Source of the DNA: Pseudoduganella albidiflava
GTDB lineage: Bacteria; Pseudomonadota; Gammaproteobacteria; Burkholderiales; Burkholderiaceae_D
Assembly (NCBI RefSeq): GCF_004322755.1
Contig: NZ_CP036401.1
Coordinates: 4,650,001 to 4,714,000, forward strand
Direction: 5' to 3'
Length of the DNA: 64,000 nucleotides
The first letter of the stretch is position 1; each line of letters opens with the position of its first letter. Below the pieces are notes generated by a model. It saw only the letters and a list, made by a program, of their open reading frames with translations, searched no databases and was not told the origin of the DNA. Shown piece by piece: positions 23,494 through 32,343 of the stretch. The translations under genes and the position numbers were made by a program.

Positions 23494-26358
23494 ATGGTTA
23501 ATCAAGCAAGTGTGACCCAAGCAAGTGTGACCCAAGCAGCCGAGTCGAACAATGGACAAGGCAACGACGCGGGCGCCGTCGACAAGGACGCCCCACTGAA
23601 AGAGGATATCCGCCTGCTCGGCCGCCTGCTCGGCGACGTGCTGCGCGAACAGGAAGGCGAGGAAGTCTTCGCCGTGGTGGAAACCATCCGCCAGACCGCC
23701 GTGCGCTTCCGCCGGGAGGCCGATGCCGGCGCCGCGAAAGAGCTGGACGGCATGCTGAAGATCCTGACCAAGGAGCAGACCATCTCGGTGGTGCGCGCCT
23801 TCTCGTATTTCTCGCACCTGGCCAATATCGCCGAAGACCAGCACCACATCCGCCGCCGCCGCGCCCACCTGCTGGCGCACTCGCAGCCGCGGCGCGGCAG
23901 CACACGTTATGCGCTGGCCAAACTGAAGGAGGCCGGCGTCGACCAGGCCACCGTGCAGGACTTCTTCCAGGGTGCGCTGATCGCGCCGGTGCTGACCGCC
24001 CACCCGACCGAGGTGCAGCGCAAGTCGATCCTCGATGCGGAGCACGACATCGCGCGCCTGCTGGCCGAACGCGACCTGCCGCTGACGCCGCGCGAACGCG
24101 CCGCCAACCTGCACATGCTGCGCGTGCGCATCGCCACCCTGTGGCAGACGCGCATGCTGCGCTACACGAAACTGACGGTGGCGGACGAGATCGAGAACGC
24201 GCTGTCGTACTACCGCATCACCTTCCTGACCGAGGTGCCGGGCCTGTATGACGACATCGAAGCCGATATCGCCGAGCAGTACGGCAGCGGCGAAGCGCCG
24301 GGGGAAGTTACGCGCATCGACGCGCCCTACCTGCAGATGGGCAGCTGGATCGGCGGCGACCGCGACGGCAACCCGAACGTGAACGCCGACACGATGCAGC
24401 ATGCGCTGGCCCGCCAGGCCACGACGATCCTCGACTTCTACCTCGACGAGGCGCATGCGCTGGGCGCGGACCTGTCGATCTCCACGCTGATGGTGCCGTG
24501 CAGCCCCGCACTGCAGGCGCTGGCCGATGCGTCGCCCGACCAGTCCGACCACCGTGCGGACGAGCCTTACCGCCGCGCCCTGATCGGCATCTATGCCCGC
24601 CTGGCCAGCACCGCCCGCAAGCTGGGCGCGACCAACATCCTGCGCAAGGAAGTGGGCCATGCCGAGCCTTACGATGACGCGGCCGGGTTTTCCGCCGACC
24701 TTCAGGTGCTGATCGATTCGCTGGAAGCCAACCACGGCGGCATGCTGGCGCGCCCGCGCCTGACGACGCTGAAACGCGCCGCCGACATCTTCGGCTTCCA
24801 CCTGGCATCGCTCGACATGCGCCAGAGCTCCGACGTGCACGAGCGCGTGCTGACCGAACTGTTCGCGCGCGCCGGCGCCCTGCCGAACTATGCGGAGCTC
24901 GACGAAGACGCCAAGGTCAAGCTGCTGCTGGAAGAGCTGGCCCAGCCGCGCCTGCTGTACTCGCCGTACCTCGACTATTCGGAAGAGACGCGGACCGAGC
25001 TGTCGATCTTCCGCGCCGCGTGCGAAATCCGCCGCCGCTATGGCGAGCGGGCCATCAGCAACTACATCATCTCGCACACGGAAACCGTGTCCGACCTGCT
25101 GGAGGTGCTGGTGCTGCAACAGGAAACGGGATTGCTGCGCACGAACGCCGCGGGCGACACGACGGCGGACCTGATGGTGATTCCCCTGTTCGAGACGATT
25201 CCCGACCTGCAGCGCGCCGCCGGCATCATGGAGGCGGTCATGGCGCTACCGCTGGTAAAGGACCTGATCGCGAAACGGGGCCAGATCCAGGAAGTGATGC
25301 TGGGGTATTCGGATTCGAACAAGGATGGCGGCTTCCTCACGTCGAACTGGGAACTGTACAAGGCCGAGATCGCGCTGATCGAGGTGTTCGGCAAGGCCGG
25401 CGTGAAGCTGCGCCTGTTCCACGGCCGCGGCGGCACGGTCGGCCGCGGCGGCGGCCCCAGCTACGAAGCCATCCTGGCGCAGCCGAAAGGCACCGTCAAC
25501 GGCCAGATCCGTCTGACCGAACAGGGCGAGATCATCGCGTCGAAATTCTCGAACGCGGAGATCGGCCGCCGCAACCTGGAGCGCCTGGTGGCGGCCACGC
25601 TGGAGGCCAGCCTGATGCCGGCGGCGCACCCCGAACACAGCGAGCAGCTGGCCGGCTTCGAGGCCGTGATGGCGGAACTGTCGGACCGCGCGTACAAGGC
25701 GTATCGCAACCTCGTGTACGAAACGCCGGGCTTCACGGACTACTTCTTTGCCGCCACGCCGATTGCCGAGATCGCGGAGCTGAACATCGGTTCGCGCCCC
25801 GCCTCGCGCAAGTCGACCAAGCGCATCGAAGACCTGCGCGCGATTCCGTGGGGCTTCTCGTGGGGCCAGTGCCGGCTGCTGCTGCCGGGCTGGTACGGCT
25901 TCGGCAGCGCCGTGGCCGGCTGGATCGCCGACGGCAACCGCGACGAGCGCATCGGCCAGTTGCGCGACATGGCGGCGCACTGGCCGTTCTTCGCCACGCT
26001 GCTGTCCAACATGGACATGGTGTTCGCCAAGACCGACCTGGCGATCGCTTCGCGCTATGCGGAACTGGTGCCGGACAAGGAACTGCGCGAGCGGATCTTC
26101 AAGCGCATCGGCGACGAATACCGCCAGACGCTCGACGTGCTCGATACCGTGACCGGCGTGACCGAACGCCTGGCCGGCAACCCGCTGCTGGCGCGCTCGA
26201 TCCAGAACCGCTTCCCCTACCTCGATCCGCTGAACCACCTGCAGGTGGAGCTGATCAAGCGGCGCCGCGCGCTGGCCGACAAGACCGATCCCCGCGTGCA
26301 CCGGGGGATCCACCTGTCGATCAATGGCGTGGCCGCGGGCTTGCGCAATACGGGGTGA
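23494..26358 (+). CDS. ppc: Phosphoenolpyruvate carboxylase
   Basis: Replenishes oxaloacetate by carboxylating PEP; cytoplasmic. 954 residues from ATG 23494. An upstream in-frame extension to 23371 mostly translates the tandem repeats and is rejected; ATG 23452 is an alternative. Catalytic landmarks: LTAHPTEVQRKSIL (His near residue 170), LGYSDSNKDGGFL near residue 610, the glycine-rich FHGRGGTVGRGGGP near residue 645, and the C-terminal IQNRFPYLDPLNHLQ...RNTG. Residues 4-12 encode a repeat (SVTQASVTQA) from a TGTGACCCAAGCAAG DNA duplication. It diverges from the haem operon and a strong terminator follows. Confidence 0.97.
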   Translation: MVNQASVTQASVTQAAESNNGQGNDAGAVDKDAPLKEDIRLLGRLLGDVLREQEGEEVFAVVETIRQTAVRFRREADAGAAKELDGMLKILTKEQTISVVRAFSYFSHLANIAEDQHHIRRRRAHLLAHSQPRRGSTRYALAKLKEAGVDQATVQDFFQGALIAPVLTAHPTEVQRKSILDAEHDIARLLAERDLPLTPRERAANLHMLRVRIATLWQTRMLRYTKLTVADEIENALSYYRITFLTEVPGLYDDIEADIAEQYGSGEAPGEVTRIDAPYLQMGSWIGGDRDGNPNVNADTMQHALARQATTILDFYLDEAHALGADLSISTLMVPCSPALQALADASPDQSDHRADEPYRRALIGIYARLASTARKLGATNILRKEVGHAEPYDDAAGFSADLQVLIDSLEANHGGMLARPRLTTLKRAADIFGFHLASLDMRQSSDVHERVLTELFARAGALPNYAELDEDAKVKLLLEELAQPRLLYSPYLDYSEETRTELSIFRAACEIRRRYGERAISNYIISHTETVSDLLEVLVLQQETGLLRTNAAGDTTADLMVIPLFETIPDLQRAAGIMEAVMALPLVKDLIAKRGQIQEVMLGYSDSNKDGGFLTSNWELYKAEIALIEVFGKAGVKLRLFHGRGGTVGRGGGPSYEAILAQPKGTVNGQIRLTEQGEIIASKFSNAEIGRRNLERLVAATLEASLMPAAHPEHSEQLAGFEAVMAELSDRAYKAYRNLVYETPGFTDYFFAATPIAEIAELNIGSRPASRKSTKRIEDLRAIPWGFSWGQCRLLLPGWYGFGSAVAGWIADGNRDERIGQLRDMAAHWPFFATLLSNMDMVFAKTDLAIASRYAELVPDKELRERIFKRIGDEYRQTLDVLDTVTGVTERLAGNPLLARSIQNRFPYLDPLNHLQVELIKRRRALADKTDPRVHRGIHLSINGVAAGLRNTG

Positions 26359-26377
26359 GTTGTCCAGCCTCACCGGG

Positions 26378-26404
26378 AGCGGGCCGCTGGCCCGCTTTTT
26401 TTTC
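26378..26404 (+). terminator. Rho-independent terminator of ppc
   Basis: GC-rich stem AGCGGGCC/GGCCCGCT with a 3-base loop, followed by at least seven T residues, 20 bp after the ppc stop. Confidence 0.9.
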
Positions 26405-26442
26405 TCGTTTTGGGCACCTGAACGTGGAAGCGCATGCATTCA

Positions 26443-26590
26443 GCGCATGCATTCACCCCAGCAGCGAAGGCTTGCGTCAGCCCTGTCCGACTCTGATGCC
26501 GTTGAATCAAGCCCACCCCAGGGGCAAATTCCGGGGTCAGACCCGCCGGGTCTGACCCCAGCCCTTCGCTGTTGGGGTGAATGCATGCGC
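26443..26590. repeat. Dispersed intergenic repeat, copy B, with 30-bp inverted ends
   Basis: A 148-bp MITE-like unit. The ends 26443-26472 and 26560-26590 are near-perfect inverted repeats (GCGCATGCATTCACCCC / GGGGTGAATGCATGCGC at the outer ends). Inside is a perfect 12-bp palindrome arm pair GGGGTCAGACCC/GGGTCTGACCCC (26533-26559), identical to copy C at 32192-32218. No coding capacity. Confidence 0.85.
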
Positions 26591-26726
26591 TTTCAATATG
26601 TCCGGTAACGCTTAACTTCATGGCACGATTGTCTGACCCGGAATTTGTACCTGGATGGGCTCCGAGGGAGTTAACCGCCCTTTTTGCGGCTACGCCCCGG
26701 CATGTCACCGCCTCGCGCGGCCGCGC
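26591..26726. other. Intergenic remainder between repeat B and VOC gene
   Basis: No gene, promoter or terminator identified with confidence; a TGACCCGGAATTTG stretch at 26635 resembles a further degenerate piece of the repeat family. Confidence 0.35.
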
Positions 26727-27086
26727 TCACGCCGCCGGGAACGGCCGGACGGGCGGCGTTGCCAGTGTGACGACGTTACCGTCGGGATCGCGCAACTGCG
26801 CCAGCGTCGAATAGTCGCCGGGAATGTCTTCCCCGAGGGCCAGCCCCAGGCCTTGCAGCCGCTGGCGCTCGGCGGCGAGATCGTCGACATACAGGAACAG
26901 CAAACCCTTGCCGGCGATTTCGCCGCTGCTCGACAGCATCAGCCCCGCATCGTCGAACAGTTCCCACTGGACCAGCGTGACCATGGGCCGGTGATCGGCT
27001 TTGCGGCCCAGCAGTTTGGTGTACCAGCGTTCGGCCGCGGCGAGGTCCGCGGTGAGCAATGCGGTGTAGATCTTTTGCGCTTTCAT
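26727..27086 (-). CDS. VOC-family (glyoxalase/bleomycin-resistance fold) protein
   Basis: 119-residue single-domain vicinal-oxygen-chelate protein. The beta-alpha-beta-beta-beta pattern is visible twice: YTALLTADLAAAERWYTKLLG near residue 6, then YVDDLAAERQRLQGLG, ending with the typical QLRDPDGNVVTLA. Start ATG 27086 follows an AGGAGG ribosome site. Substrate unknown; such proteins range from glyoxalase-like enzymes to antibiotic binders. Monocistronic. Confidence 0.85.
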   Translation of the reverse strand: MKAQKIYTALLTADLAAAERWYTKLLGRKADHRPMVTLVQWELFDDAGLMLSSSGEIAGKGLLFLYVDDLAAERQRLQGLGLALGEDIPGDYSTLAQLRDPDGNVVTLATPPVRPFPAA

Positions 27087-27236
27087 GGTGCGCCTCCTGG
27101 CCTGAATCGGTTGGACGATTGCCCGCGATACCAAGAACGCTCTCATTCTAGGCGAGCGGCATGCGCCTGCCAAACCCTGATTCGCTTTGCCTGCCGCTTC
27201 GGCCGGGACGCGCGGCGGCGCACGCGGCGTGCCGGC

Positions 27237-27701
27237 TTACTGGCGTGCCGACAGCGCCACGATCGCGGCGCCGGCCGCGACGATCAGCGCATCCTCGATC
27301 AAGCCGCTGCGGGTCTGGCCGATTTCCGCGATCGCCTGCTTGCGGGCGGCCAGCGTCAGGTAGGCGAGCGGCACGGCGGTTGCCACCGCGGCCACGGCGC
27401 CCTGCGCTTCCTGCCCCTTCGGCGCCAGGGCCGCGCCGGCGATCCCCGCGCTCATGACCCTTGCCAGCAGCCCAAGGGGCACGGTGCGGTCGGGCGCGGA
27501 CTTCATCTTGTCGCCGACCAGCTCCCCGGCCCCCATCGCCAGCGCACCATATTTGAATAACGGATTATCCAGCAGCACCAGGTGGCCTGGCGTGTGGCGG
27601 CCGACCAGGCGTGCCGTGGCGATGGTGGCCATGGGCGTCATCGACCGGGCGCTGGCGACGGCGCCGATCAGGATGGAGGGAAGCAGGCTGCGGATGTTCA
27701 T
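27237..27701 (-). CDS. DUF4126 membrane protein
   Basis: 154-residue protein matching the DUF4126 pattern: SILIGAVASARSMTPMATIA, DNPLFKYGALAMGAGELVGDK, and several small hydrophobic helices (GLLARVMSAGIAGAALA; GAVAAVATAVPLAYLTL; ALIVAAGAAIVAL). It probably sits in the inner membrane. The ATG at 27701 has an AAGGAG site upstream. Function unknown. It is 100 bp downstream of the S41 protease gene on the same strand. Confidence 0.82.
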   Translation of the reverse strand: MNIRSLLPSILIGAVASARSMTPMATIATARLVGRHTPGHLVLLDNPLFKYGALAMGAGELVGDKMKSAPDRTVPLGLLARVMSAGIAGAALAPKGQEAQGAVAAVATAVPLAYLTLAARKQAIAEIGQTRSGLIEDALIVAAGAAIVALSARQ

Positions 27702-27801
27702 TGGTACGGGCTCCTTGTTGAGTGGATAGCGACTGTTCCGCTCAACTGTAGCGATACCGGCGCGACCGTGTCGCCACCGTGGCGCCGCGGCAGGCGCTCG
27801 G

Positions 27802-29172
27802 TCAGCTGCGCGAGCGCCGGAACATGGCGGAGATGCCACGCCATGCCGATCCCAGCGCCTGGCCGGACGGCGGCGCGGGATGCAGCTGCACCATGGCGGC
27901 CTGCAGCGCGCGGTCGCTGGCCGACCCGAAGGACTTGCTGTCCTCCACGACCGGCCGGCCCGCTGGCGCGGCGTCCGGCGAGGCCGAACTGGCGGGCAGG
28001 TGATTGGCCATGTCGGCCTCGCGGAACAGCAGCGTGTCGTCGCCATCCTTCGCGGCTGCCGGCGCGACCTGCACGTCCGGCACGATGCCCTGCGCCTGCA
28101 CCTCGCGGCCGTTGGGCGTGTAATAGCGCGCAATGGTCAGCTTGATGGCCGATTCATCGGTCAGCGGGAGCACCGTCTGGATCGAGCCCTTGCCGTAGGT
28201 GCGCGCGCCGATCACCTTGCCGCGGCCATGGTCCTGGAGCGCGCCCGCCACCAGTTCCGCCGCCGATGCGGACGAACCGTTGACGAGCACCGCCAGCGGA
28301 ATGGCCTGCGCGAAGGCCGGCAGCTGGTCATACGCATCCGCAGCGCCCGGCTTGCCGAAGAAGCGGGGCGATACGGCGATCGTGCTGTTGCTTTCCGGGA
28401 GCCGCCCGGTGGACGTGAACACCACGGCGCCCTGCGGCAGGAAGGCGCCGGCCACGCCGACGGCCGCCGGCAGCAGGCCGCCCGGATTGTTACGCAAGTC
28501 CAGCACGATGCCTTTCACGGGCTGCGGGCCGTCCAGCTGCCGCAGCGCCGCGATCAGCTCGGCCACGGTACCGCCGCCGAATTCGCTGATGCGGATGCGC
28601 GCGATATCGCCGTCCAGGCGCTGCACGCTGACGGTGTGTTCCCGCAGTGTGGCGCGTGCCACGGTGACGGTGCGCAGCGGTGTGTCGCCACGCCGGGCCA
28701 GCGTCAGTTCCACGGTGGTTCCCGGCTCGCCGTGCACGCGGCTGGCGACCTGGCTGTCGCGCAGGCCGAACAGCGGCGCGCCATCGATCGCGACGACCGA
28801 ATCGCCGGCCCGCACGCCGGCCCGGTCCGCCGGACTGTCTTCGGCAACGTCGCGGACCAGGATCTGCCCGTTGAGCATCTCCACGCCGATGCCGATGCCC
28901 ACGTACTGGCCCGAATGGATGCGCTCCAGGTCTTCCAGGTCGTCCTTGTCCAGGTAGCGCGAGTGCGGGTCCAGCGCCGACAGCATGCCGCGGATCGCTT
29001 CCGTGAACAGTTTCTTGCGGTCGGCCGGATCGACGTAATCCTCCAGCACGAGCCGGTAAGTGTCGAGCATCTGCTCGAATTCTTCCTTTGGTATCTGCAC
29101 GGGTTCGTCCGCGCGGCATGGCAGGGTTGCCACGCAGTAGCCGAGGACGGCCGCCAGGATCAATCGCTTCAT
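27802..29172 (-). CDS. S41-family C-terminal processing peptidase (CtpA/Prc-like)
   Basis: 456-residue exported serine protease that degrades or trims envelope proteins from their C-termini. The signal peptide MKRLILAAVLGYCVATLPC ends near residue 20; its cysteine could also be a lipobox. A domain around ALDPHSRYLDKDDLE is followed by a PDZ domain (near residues 95-165: VGIGIGVEMLNGQILVRDV), then the S41 catalytic domain with substrate loop DLRNNPGGLL, nucleophile in VNGSSASAAELVAGAL and general base Lys in RTYGKGSIQ. The C-terminal about 70 residues are proline/serine-rich. Start MKRL at 29172 has a GGAG site 4 bases upstream. It diverges from a DUF2807 gene. Confidence 0.92.
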   Translation of the reverse strand: MKRLILAAVLGYCVATLPCRADEPVQIPKEEFEQMLDTYRLVLEDYVDPADRKKLFTEAIRGMLSALDPHSRYLDKDDLEDLERIHSGQYVGIGIGVEMLNGQILVRDVAEDSPADRAGVRAGDSVVAIDGAPLFGLRDSQVASRVHGEPGTTVELTLARRGDTPLRTVTVARATLREHTVSVQRLDGDIARIRISEFGGGTVAELIAALRQLDGPQPVKGIVLDLRNNPGGLLPAAVGVAGAFLPQGAVVFTSTGRLPESNSTIAVSPRFFGKPGAADAYDQLPAFAQAIPLAVLVNGSSASAAELVAGALQDHGRGKVIGARTYGKGSIQTVLPLTDESAIKLTIARYYTPNGREVQAQGIVPDVQVAPAAAKDGDDTLLFREADMANHLPASSASPDAAPAGRPVVEDSKSFGSASDRALQAAMVQLHPAPPSGQALGSAWRGISAMFRRSRS

Positions 29173-29371
29173 CGTTACTCCTTCATGGAGTGCCGATTGT
29201 GCGGCGGGCCGCCGCGAAATGCCGTCAAGGCAGGTAAGTTCACGTAAAGGTATTTGTCGCGTTTCATGCAATTCGGCACCGAAAAACGGCGTTTTGTCGC
29301 AATCGCCACCGATCCGGCCAGCCGCGGCACTAGAATCGCATCACCATACAACACAACAAAAGGTTCCTGCC

Positions 29372-30013
29372 ATGCGCCCTGCCCTGTCCCGTACGCTCGC
29401 CTGCTCCCTGCTGCTCTCGACTCTGTTTGCCGCCCCGGCCCACGGCGCCGAGGATGCGCGCCAGCTGGGCGCCTTCCGCGCCATCGCCATCCGGGGCCCG
29501 ATCAACATCGAGGTCCGCGCCGGCCAGGCGCAGTCGGTGAAGGTGGTGGGCCGGCCCGAGTTCATCGGCAAGGTGCTCACCAGCGTGAAGGCGGACGAAC
29601 TGAAGATCGACTACGCGGAAAAGAACAATGCATCGGTCAAGGACGGCGACAAGATCGTGATCACCGTGCCGTCGCTGGTGAAATGCGTCGTCGAGGGGGC
29701 CGGGCAGGTGGTCATCGACAACGTGAAGGAAGAGCGGCTCGACCTGCAGTTCGAGGGCGCCGGCCGCATGGAGGCCAAGGGCAGCGCGAAGTGGCTGCGG
29801 CTGAAGGCGCGCGGCGTGGGCGAGGTGACCACCGAGCACCTGAAGGCCGAGCGAGCCGACGTGAACTTCGAAGGCATCGGCGACGTGAAGGTACACGCCA
29901 GCCAGACGCTGAACGCCGTGGTGCGCGGCATGGGCAGCCTGACCTACTTCGGCAAGCCGAAGTCGTTGAACAAGTCGGTGTCCGGTATCGGCAACGTCAC
30001 GGCCGGCGACTGA
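29372..30013 (+). CDS. DUF2807 (head GIN) exported protein
   Basis: 213-residue envelope protein. Signal peptide MRPALSRTLACSLLLSTLFA with cleavage near AHGA-E. The mature part is a repetitive beta-solenoid-like DUF2807 domain with alternating G-x-G patterns (VEGAGQVVIDNV; FEGAGRMEAKG; FEGIGDVKV; VRGMGSLTYFG), ending SGIGNVTAGD. Function of the family is unknown. It has a longer paralogue at 45933-46706. It diverges from the S41 protease gene across about 200 bp that must hold both promoters. Confidence 0.88.
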   Translation: MRPALSRTLACSLLLSTLFAAPAHGAEDARQLGAFRAIAIRGPINIEVRAGQAQSVKVVGRPEFIGKVLTSVKADELKIDYAEKNNASVKDGDKIVITVPSLVKCVVEGAGQVVIDNVKEERLDLQFEGAGRMEAKGSAKWLRLKARGVGEVTTEHLKAERADVNFEGIGDVKVHASQTLNAVVRGMGSLTYFGKPKSLNKSVSGIGNVTAGD

Positions 30014-30015
30014 GC

Positions 30016-30969
30016 TCACTCCGGCCGGATTGCCGCCGGATCGCTTTCGCAGACATCCTTCACGGCCTCGCGCTGGCCAAGCCACAGGTCGGTCAGGCAA
30101 GCCAGCGAAGGACGCACTTCACCCAGCTTGCGGTCGGCACCGACCGTGCTGGCCACGTCGACTTCGGCATAGAAGGCTTTGCCGCGCTGCGGCGCGACGG
30201 TCAGCGTGAAACGATCCGGCAGCGCGTGCCTGCCCCGGCTGCCGCGCGCGGCGACAGCCAACGATGCGACCGGCCCGCCGGCACGTTTGCGCACGAATGC
30301 GTGCGCGGCGACGAACCGTTTCACCTCCGCTTCGATGCGCGCCACGGCCGCGGGCAGCGCCGCGCCATCGATCGTGCCGGGCCCGCAGCGGCGCGCACGA
30401 TCGGATTCGACCATCTGGTCGATCTGCGCCTCGGTCCGCCGTGCCTGGCCCGTATCCCCCACCGCCTGGCCGGCCAGTTCCGGCAGCCTGGCGAAGTCGG
30501 CCTCGAATGTCGCCAGCTTCCGCTTCACCTCATCGGTCGCCCGCGCCGCGCGGTCGCGGTATGGATCGGGCGTGGCCCGGTCCCATGCGATCACGCGGCG
30601 CATCACGTCTCGCCCCAGCTCCGGGTCGGTGAGCAGCAACGGCAGCGCCATTGGCCCGACCGAAACATTGATCGCGTTCAGCGCCTCGCTGGTATCGGCC
30701 CCTTCGAGCAGCGCCTGGCGCGTGCCGCGCAGCCGGCCCGCCAGGTGGAAGAACAGCGCGCGCTCCTTGCGCCCGGCCATGCGCTCGGCCATCGCGGCAT
30801 GGAACAGCAGCATCGGCTGGCGCAGGGTTTCGGGATCTCCCAGCAGTTCGTCCGAGCCACCGCGCACCACTTCCGGATCGCAGGAGGCGAGCCGGGCACG
30901 TGCGGCGGTGTCGGCGGCGGCGGACCCGGCGCACAACAGGCCGGCAAGGAGGAAGATCGACACTTTCAT
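30016..30969 (-). CDS. Hypothetical secreted protein
   Basis: 317-residue product with a clear signal peptide (MKVSIFLLAGLLCAGSAAA). The remainder is helical and arginine/alanine-rich with cysteines near residues 30, 195, 291 and 307 that could pair. An internal segment (FHAAMAERMAGRKERALFFH) looks like a helical hairpin. I recognise no family. It is transcribed toward the convergent DUF2807 gene, with only two bases between the stops, so the two transcripts probably overlap. Confidence 0.65.
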   Translation of the reverse strand: MKVSIFLLAGLLCAGSAAADTAARARLASCDPEVVRGGSDELLGDPETLRQPMLLFHAAMAERMAGRKERALFFHLAGRLRGTRQALLEGADTSEALNAINVSVGPMALPLLLTDPELGRDVMRRVIAWDRATPDPYRDRAARATDEVKRKLATFEADFARLPELAGQAVGDTGQARRTEAQIDQMVESDRARRCGPGTIDGAALPAAVARIEAEVKRFVAAHAFVRKRAGGPVASLAVAARGSRGRHALPDRFTLTVAPQRGKAFYAEVDVASTVGADRKLGEVRPSLACLTDLWLGQREAVKDVCESDPAAIRPE

Positions 30970-31034
30970 GGGCAGCTGACAGGCAGGTAGGCAGGAAGGG
31001 CTGCCAGCATACCACCGCCTTATAGCGGCGCTAC

Positions 31035-31730
31035 TCAGGCCTGCTGCGATGCATCGGATATCATCGCTGCCGCCACCAGCTTCGCATGCCGCAGTACGCC
31101 GTTGCGCTCGAAGCCGAGCGATTCATAGAGGGCGATGGCGCGCTCGTTGCGCGCGCCCACGTGCAGCATCGGCGTGACGCCCTCCGCCAGCATGCCGTGC
31201 ATGACGTGCCGCACCAGCAGCCTGGCATGGCCGCGCCCCGTGTGGCCGGGATGCGTGCAGACGGCGCTCACTTCGCGCAGCGTGCCGAAATCCATCCGCT
31301 CGCCGGACAGCGCGACCAGCCGGCCGGCGTCGCGGATGCCGAAGTAGCGGCCCATGGTGCCGGTGCGGGCGCGGAAGTAGCCGGGAAAGGCGATCGCGGT
31401 GAGCGCTTCCATGGCCGGATCGAGGGCATCGAGTTCGACGATGCCGCCGGCGGATGGCGGCGTGACCGGGCCGCCCCGGTAGACCATCTGCAGCACGCCG
31501 CCCAGCTCCGCCAGTCGCCAGCCGTCCGGCACCTCGGGGATCGCGCCGACGAAGTACACGTCTTCGGCCAGCCGCACGAGATCGCGGGCCGGCACGAACA
31601 TGCCATGCTCCGGCACCGCGCAGAACGGTGCCACGTCGGGCTCGTAGCGCAGCATCGCGCCAAGCTCCCGCGCCAGGTGGCGCTGGCCGCTCGTCAGCGC
31701 GGCCCAGACCGGATTGGCCAGCCTTTCCAT
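31035..31730 (-). CDS. GNAT-family N-acetyltransferase
   Basis: 231-residue acetyl-CoA-dependent transferase. The GNAT core is in the second half: [21 protein letters not shown] is the acetyl-CoA pyrophosphate loop (GHTGRGHA near residue 168), and [20 protein letters not shown] is the C-terminal signature. The N-terminal about 110 residues form an additional domain as in FR47/MSMEG-type two-domain GNATs. Substrate unknown. ATG 31730 has no strong ribosome site but fits the domain boundary. Divergent from yjdM. Confidence 0.88.
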   Translation of the reverse strand: MERLANPVWAALTSGQRHLARELGAMLRYEPDVAPFCAVPEHGMFVPARDLVRLAEDVYFVGAIPEVPDGWRLAELGGVLQMVYRGGPVTPPSAGGIVELDALDPAMEALTAIAFPGYFRARTGTMGRYFGIRDAGRLVALSGERMDFGTLREVSAVCTHPGHTGRGHARLLVRHVMHGMLAEGVTPMLHVGARNERAIALYESLGFERNGVLRHAKLVAAAMISDASQQA

Positions 31731-31799
31731 CGTCGTCTCCCTCGTATGTCCGTCGCGATCGAGGGAGTATACTGCCCGCTTTTTCGCGAAGAATCCACG

Positions 31800-32138
31800 A
31801 TGAGCGCCCTGCCTCCCTGCCCGCAATGCGGTTCCGAATTCACCTACCAGGACGGCGCCAACCTCGTCTGCCCCGAATGCGCGCATGAGTGGTCGCCCGC
31901 GGCGGCGGCACCGGCCGACGCTGCCCGCGTGTACCGCGATGCGGCCGGCAACGTGCTGCAGGATGGCGACACCGTCACCGTCATCAAGGACCTGAAGCCG
32001 AAGGGTTCCGGCGGCGTGATCAAGCAGGGCACCAAGGTGAAGAATATCCGCCTGGTCGACAGCGACCACGATATCGACTGCAAGATCGACGGCTTCGGCG
32101 CGATGAGCCTTAAATCGGAGTTCGTGCGCAAGGTGTAA
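31800..32138 (+). CDS. yjdM: YjdM (PhnA-family) zinc-ribbon protein
   Basis: 112-residue cytoplasmic protein. Two CxxC pairs form a zinc ribbon (CPQC near residue 8 and CPEC near residue 24), followed by the conserved SH3-like domain ([39 protein letters not shown]) that gives the family its name. Despite the PhnA label, the phosphonoacetate-hydrolase activity belongs to an unrelated protein; the role of YjdM is unclear. A GTATACT -10-like element lies about 25 bp upstream. Confidence 0.95.
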   Translation: MSALPPCPQCGSEFTYQDGANLVCPECAHEWSPAAAAPADAARVYRDAAGNVLQDGDTVTVIKDLKPKGSGGVIKQGTKVKNIRLVDSDHDIDCKIDGFGAMSLKSEFVRKV

Positions 32139-32166
32139 GGCGGGCCAGTGCCCGATGCCGCTTCGA

Positions 32167-32240
32167 TAAGCCCACCCCAAGTGCAAATTCAGGGGTCAGA
32201 CCCGCCGGGTCTGACCCCAGCCCTTGGCTGTTGGGTTGGG
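32167..32240. repeat. Dispersed intergenic repeat, copy C
   Basis: Shares AAGCCCACCCCA, a CAAATTC block and the 27-bp palindrome (32192-32218) with copy B, and ends in a TTGGGTTGGGG half matching the opposite arm. Lies between yjdM and the SMP-30 gene. Confidence 0.82.
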
Positions 32241-32343
32241 GCAGACAAAGTGCGGGCGCCACTGCTGGCGCGCCCACGCGAAAACGATTGCCACAAGAAT
32301 AATACCTGCCTACAATCGCCGAGGTTCCCACTCGAGGCAATGT

